Positions 23,748 to 26,800 of a stretch of DNA of 26,800 nucleotides are shown piece after piece. The stretch comes from Limiplasma sp031549415 (lineage in GTDB: Bacteria > Bacillota > Clostridia > Christensenellales > Aristaeellaceae), in NCBI GenBank assembly GCA_031549415.1, contig JAVBPU010000001.1:1-26800 (forward strand), in the 5' to 3' direction. Under the pieces are notes generated by a model. It saw nothing but the letters and a program-made list of their open reading frames with translations, had not been told where the DNA came from and ran no database searches. The position numbers and the translations under genes were made by a program. Each line of letters begins with the position of its first letter. Position 1 is the first letter of the stretch.

Positions 23748-25448
23748 ATGGATGAACAAGCGCTGTGGGCCAATCCTTTCTTTTTGGATGACGAGGCGTG
23801 CGCATGGGTGTTTGACACCCTGGAAGGAATGACCCAGGAAGAAAAAATGGGCCAGGTGTTTTGCCCCACGGGCAGCAAAGTGGATGCCCCGGATATGAAA
23901 CACGCGATCGAAGACATTGGGGTGGGCGGCATGATGACCATGCCCGGAAAAGCCCAAGATACCCAGGCATTGATTGCCTATGCCCAAAAAGCCAGCAAGA
24001 TCCCCATGTTGTTTTCCGCTAACCTGGAATGTGGCGGGCGGGGCCTGGTAACAGAAGGTACCAACTACGGCTTTCCCATGATGCTGGCGGCAGGAAAGAA
24101 TCCGGATGCAGGCTACCGGCTGGGCAAAATTTGCGGCGCCGAAGCAGCGCTGGTAGGCGCCAACTGGAGCTTTGCGCCCATTGTGGACCTGGATCTGAAT
24201 TTTCGCAGCCCGGTGGTGAATTTGCGCAGTTTTGGCGATGATCCGTACACAGTAATCCAAATGGCGGAGGGCTATTTGCGCGCTGCCAAGGAAGAGGGCA
24301 TGGCTGTTACCGTGAAGCATTTTCCTGGTGACGGTACCGATGCGTGGGACCATCATTACGGCCCCTCCACCAACAGCCTTTCCTTTGAGGAATGGGAAGA
24401 AACCTATGGAAGAATCTACCGCGCCATGTTTGCCCAGGGCGCACAAACCGTGATGATTGGGCACATTGCCCTGCCGGATTATGTGCGACGGGTAGCGCCG
24501 GGCAGTGACCCATACGCCCCGGCCACCCTGAGCCCTGTGCTTTTGCAAAACCTGTTGCGGCAGCATTTGGGCTTTAACGGCATGGTGGTAACGGATTCCA
24601 ACAACATGCTTGGGTTGCTGACCTACATGCCCCGCCGGGAAGCCGTGCCCACCATGCTTGCGGCGGGTTGCGACATGATTCTATTTAACAAGAGCCTGGA
24701 CGAGGATGTGAATTTCCTGCGTGAGGGCCTGAAAACGGGCTTGGTAAGCGCACAGCGGCTGGATGAGGCGGTGATGCGTATATTGGCCACCAAGGCGCAC
24801 CTGGGCCTACACCAAAGGCCTGCCATGCCCGCCCCCGCGACGGCAAAAACGTTTGTTAACCCTACCTTTGCCGGCTGGGCCAAAGAAGCGGCAGAAGCTG
24901 GCATCACCCTGGTGAAGGACACGCAGGCCATGCTGCCCCTCACCCCGGAAAAATACCCGCGCCTATACCTGAACGTGCTGCAAGAGGACGACGCCCCGCA
25001 CACCCCTTTGCGCAAGGAGATTCAGGCGGCGTTTGAAAAAGAAGGGTTTCAGGTGTTCTTGCGGGATCGCACTCAGCACAACGACCTTTGGTCTTCCATG
25101 GAGGAAAACAATCAGGGCGTGGCCCTGATGGCCGACAACTACGACGCCGCCGTGTATGTAGCTCAGTATAACTGGGGAGATGAACTGGCCATGCACCTTT
25201 CCTGGCGTGGTTTTCACGCCCGGGGGAACGATGCACCCTGGTTTACGGCGGAATTGCCCACCATGTTCATTAGCCTAGGGCATCCCTATTATTTAAGCGA
25301 TGTGCCTATGATGAAAACCTTTATCAACACATACGGAAAGACGGATTACACCGTGGACGCGCTGATGGACCGGGTGTGCGGGCGGAAGGCATTTGTAGGA
25401 GAGAGCCCCACGGATGCGTTTTGCGGACGGATGGAAACCAGACGGTAA
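23748..25448 (+). CDS. Cytoplasmic glycoside hydrolase family 3 protein (NagZ-like catalytic domain)
   Basis: A 566-residue GH3 enzyme without a signal peptide. The TIM-barrel domain (about 20-330) has GVGGMMTMPG, the family's NFRSPVVNLRSFGDDP block, and the beta-N-acetylhexosaminidase hallmark KHFPGDGTDAWDHH (190-203, with the D201/H203 dyad that serves as acid/base in NagZ). The nucleophile is probably D283 in MVVTDSNNM. A C-terminal alpha/beta sandwich (about 380-540) resembles GH3_C of two-domain enzymes such as YbbD. GGAG precedes the ATG. Candidate activities are beta-N-acetylglucosaminidase or beta-glucosidase on a small imported glycoside. It is the last gene of the ABC operon, before a terminator. 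Confidence 0.88.
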   Translation: MDEQALWANPFFLDDEACAWVFDTLEGMTQEEKMGQVFCPTGSKVDAPDMKHAIEDIGVGGMMTMPGKAQDTQALIAYAQKASKIPMLFSANLECGGRGLVTEGTNYGFPMMLAAGKNPDAGYRLGKICGAEAALVGANWSFAPIVDLDLNFRSPVVNLRSFGDDPYTVIQMAEGYLRAAKEEGMAVTVKHFPGDGTDAWDHHYGPSTNSLSFEEWEETYGRIYRAMFAQGAQTVMIGHIALPDYVRRVAPGSDPYAPATLSPVLLQNLLRQHLGFNGMVVTDSNNMLGLLTYMPRREAVPTMLAAGCDMILFNKSLDEDVNFLREGLKTGLVSAQRLDEAVMRILATKAHLGLHQRPAMPAPATAKTFVNPTFAGWAKEAAEAGITLVKDTQAMLPLTPEKYPRLYLNVLQEDDAPHTPLRKEIQAAFEKEGFQVFLRDRTQHNDLWSSMEENNQGVALMADNYDAAVYVAQYNWGDELAMHLSWRGFHARGNDAPWFTAELPTMFISLGHPYYLSDVPMMKTFINTYGKTDYTVDALMDRVCGRKAFVGESPTDAFCGRMETRR

Positions 25449-25470
25449 TAGGGATATACAAATCATAACC

Positions 25471-25497
25471 AACCACTGGCCGAGCCGGTGGTTTTTC
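25471..25497 (+). terminator. Terminator of the second ABC-GH3 operon
   Basis: AACCACTGGC (25471-25480) pairs with GCCGGTGGTT (25484-25493), with one G-T wobble, around a CGA loop, followed by TTTC. It lies 22 bp after the GH3 stop. Confidence 0.8.
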
Positions 25498-25614
25498 ATA
25501 TATGGGCATAGCCCTAGAACAACACCGCGCGAGCGCGATCTGCGAGTGACGATGCCGCCCTCCGTGCAAAACAAAACCAGTTTCCTTCAATTTACACAGC
25601 GCAAGGAACCTGAA

Positions 25615-25790
25615 TCAGGCGGCCAAGCAGAAGCACTTGTTGGCCAGATACAGATTCGCCAGGGCGAACATCATATGCAGTGTAGGGTTTTGTTTTCGTC
25701 GGCCCTTGCAGTGGGTCTTTCGATAGCCAAACAGGCTCTTTACATCGCCGAGGACATGTTGCACCTTACGAAGGCGTATTTGTTGGACAA
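25615..25790 (-). pseudogene. 3' remnant of an IS5-like transposase
   Basis: On the minus strand the last roughly 55 codons before the stop at 25615 read VQHVLGDVKSLFGYRKTHCK followed by a PTLHMMFALANLYLANK-type tail. This matches the C-terminal end of IS5-group DDE transposases (VEHVFG, then a RKTRYRGLAKNTA-like stretch and LFALANLW). Upstream sequence no longer fits the family, so the catalytic core is gone. The non-coding stretch 25498-25614 may be the matching IS end. I could not find terminal inverted repeats. Confidence 0.65.
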
Positions 25791-25805
25791 CTATATTTCT
25801 CAAGC

Positions 25806-26331
25806 CATGGAGCTGTGTAATGCCAGAATACCCATGGATATTACGGAGGCGGGGCAAGAGGCATTCGGTGACATCGTGCATGCGGTCGTGGCTGTGCGTG
25901 ACGGTGAAGAATGTGTCGATGCCGAGCAGCCTCGGATACAGGAAATCCTTTCGTATTTTCAAAAGAGATATCAGGAGAAGTACACTGCCAGCAGGCTTGC
26001 GGCCATCAGGGTCGCGCCGAACATATTGCCTGCTTTGCTAAAAGAGTTCAAAGATGGCATTTTGTTTGAGTTGCTTTCTACCTATGATGAGCTAAGGCTG
26101 GACGGCTTATATGATGAACTCAGCTATGTGGTTGGCGAGGAGCTGATGGAGCAGTTGAACGGGCTGATCAAGAAGCGATTCATCATTGCGTCGCCCATCA
26201 ACATGTTTTTCCAAGGCCTGACGAACTATTTCATCGACACCCTGACTGCGGAGGACATCGAAACCAACAAGCAGCTATTTCAACTTATCCTGGATGATCT
26301 GGCGGCGAGCCAAGATCAGACGGGAGGCTGA
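25806..26331 (+). CDS. Unrecognised reading frame, probably lacking its true N-terminus
   Basis: An open frame with coding-like composition encodes a mostly helical, acidic protein, about 174 residues from ATG 25806 (or 165 from ATG 25833). It has no signal peptide, and I do not recognise a family. The C-terminal part (LMEQLNGLIKKRFIIASPINMFFQGLTNYFIDTL and the following residues) looks amphipathic. Neither ATG has a ribosome site, and the frame stays open leftward through sequence that is antisense to the transposase remnant, so the original start was probably lost to the insertion. It stops four bases before an Xre-type gene with which it may once have formed an operon. Confidence 0.4.
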
Positions 26332-26334
26332 AAA

Positions 26335-26550
26335 ATGGATCTCAAATTGCTCGGATTACAGATTCGAACCGCCCGCAAAGCCAATGGATAAACTCAGGAA
26401 CAGCTCGCGGAAATCTTGGACGTATCTGGAACCTACATCGGACGGTTGGAGCATGGGACAGAAAAGCCCAGTTTGGCATGCTAGTGGAACTCGGACGGAT
26501 TTTGCATATTTCCCTGGATGAAGTGCTATCTGTGGCGCAGGACGGCGGAC
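26335..26550 (+). pseudogene. Broken Xre-family helix-turn-helix regulator
   Basis: A perfect ribosome site (GGGAGG) precedes ATG 26335. The frame reads MDLKLLGLQIRTARKANG, then TAA at 26389-26391 where relatives have Tyr, then TQEQLAEILDVSGTYIGRLE and HGTEKPSLA, a textbook HTH_XRE (cI/SinR-like) domain. After KPSL the reading shifts by one base: the -C*W frame closes at 26482 while the frame starting at 26478 continues with MLVELGRILHISLDEVL, exactly the family's last helices. One nonsense mutation plus one single-base deletion therefore inactivate the gene. Such regulators commonly sit at the edge of prophages or conjugative elements, matching the neighbouring IS debris. Confidence 0.85.
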
Positions 26551-26625
26551 CATTGAACGGGTACTCCGTGGATGAGATGGGAAAGCACGGCGATCGCCCT
26601 CATGATGTGCAAGGAATGAACAAGA

Positions 26626-26657
26626 AAAGAGCCGTCTCAGTACTGGGATGGCTCTTT
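26626..26657 (+). terminator. Possible terminator after the Xre remnant
   Basis: AAAGAGCCGTC (26626-26636) pairs with GATGGCTCTTT (26647-26657), with one G-T wobble, around a ten-base loop. The only T-run is inside the 3' arm, so termination strength is uncertain; the A-rich 5' side would allow action in either direction. Confidence 0.45.
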
Positions 26658-26705
26658 CGGGTACTGTCAATAATCTTTCGCAAAAAGGTCTCTGGTAGGA
26701 TGACG

Positions 26706-26800
26706 TTAAACCGCGAGGGTATTTTCCAGGGTAACCTCCAAGTGTTTCATGTTCATGTACTTCTTGCTGCCCCATTGAGTACCAGCAACGTGGCGTAATC
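26706..26800 (-). other. Short open frame entering from the right edge
   Basis: On the minus strand a frame runs from the window edge to TAA at 26706 and reads VAGTQWGSKKYMNMKHLEV followed by TLENTLAV. It looks coding-like and could be the C-terminus of a gene lying outside the window, possibly of the same accessory element. I do not recognise it. Confidence 0.25.

Noticed and set aside
26389..26391. TAA in the Xre gene as programmed recoding
   Set aside because: A second, independent frameshift follows 85 bases later, so decay is the simpler explanation.
1..26800. CRISPR arrays, tRNA or rRNA genes
   Set aside because: I saw no regularly spaced direct repeats, tRNA cloverleaf or rRNA-like sequence on either strand.

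Overview
The window looks like chromosomal DNA of a gut-type anaerobic Clostridia (Bacillota), GC-rich for that group. The basis is strong AGGAGG-type ribosome sites, RbsABC-type sugar importers, a YesM/YesN-type two-component pair and an anaerobe-type hybrid-cluster protein. The two solute-binding proteins carry plain signal peptides without a lipobox cysteine, which is unusual for a monoderm Firmicute. I cannot name the genus.

Region 1 (1-10140) is a divergent sugar-acid locus. On the minus strand: binding protein, permease, dual ATPase, second permease, and a ulaE-like epimerase cut short after about 75 residues. On the plus strand: FGGY kinase, ulaG (L-ascorbate-6-phosphate lactonase, 354 aa like the E. 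coli enzyme), an uncharacterised propeller-like protein and a SorC-type regulator, closed by a terminator. The layout (one ATPase, two permeases, a binding protein, FGGY kinase, SorC regulator) resembles lsr, but the catabolic genes are ula-like. It reads as an ABC-plus-kinase version of the L-ascorbate / 3-keto-L-gulonate pathway, replacing the PTS. The two divergent promoters carry the same 14-bp box exactly 16 bp upstream of each -35.

Region 2 (10140-13530) holds hcp with a palindrome at its promoter, a headless and tailless fragment of an InlB-repeat surface protein, an AlkA-like DNA glycosylase read leftward from a TTG start, and a cluster of intergenic hairpins.

Region 3 (13531-25497) is a second sugar-uptake locus. 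Two paralogous lactonase-family beta-propellers run left; a plus-strand run carries an AraC-type response regulator, a histidine kinase with almost no sensor domain, a full-length RbsA-like protein that has lost essentially every ATPase motif, then binding protein, genuine dual ATPase, permease and a cytoplasmic glycoside hydrolase family 3 enzyme, ending in a terminator. The dead ATPase co-transcribed with the two-component system is the most unusual item: it may be a transport-coupled signalling subunit.

Region 4 (25498-26800) is decayed accessory DNA: the 3' end of an IS5-like transposase, an unrecognised reading frame probably lacking its own start, and an Xre-type regulator broken by a stop codon and a frameshift.
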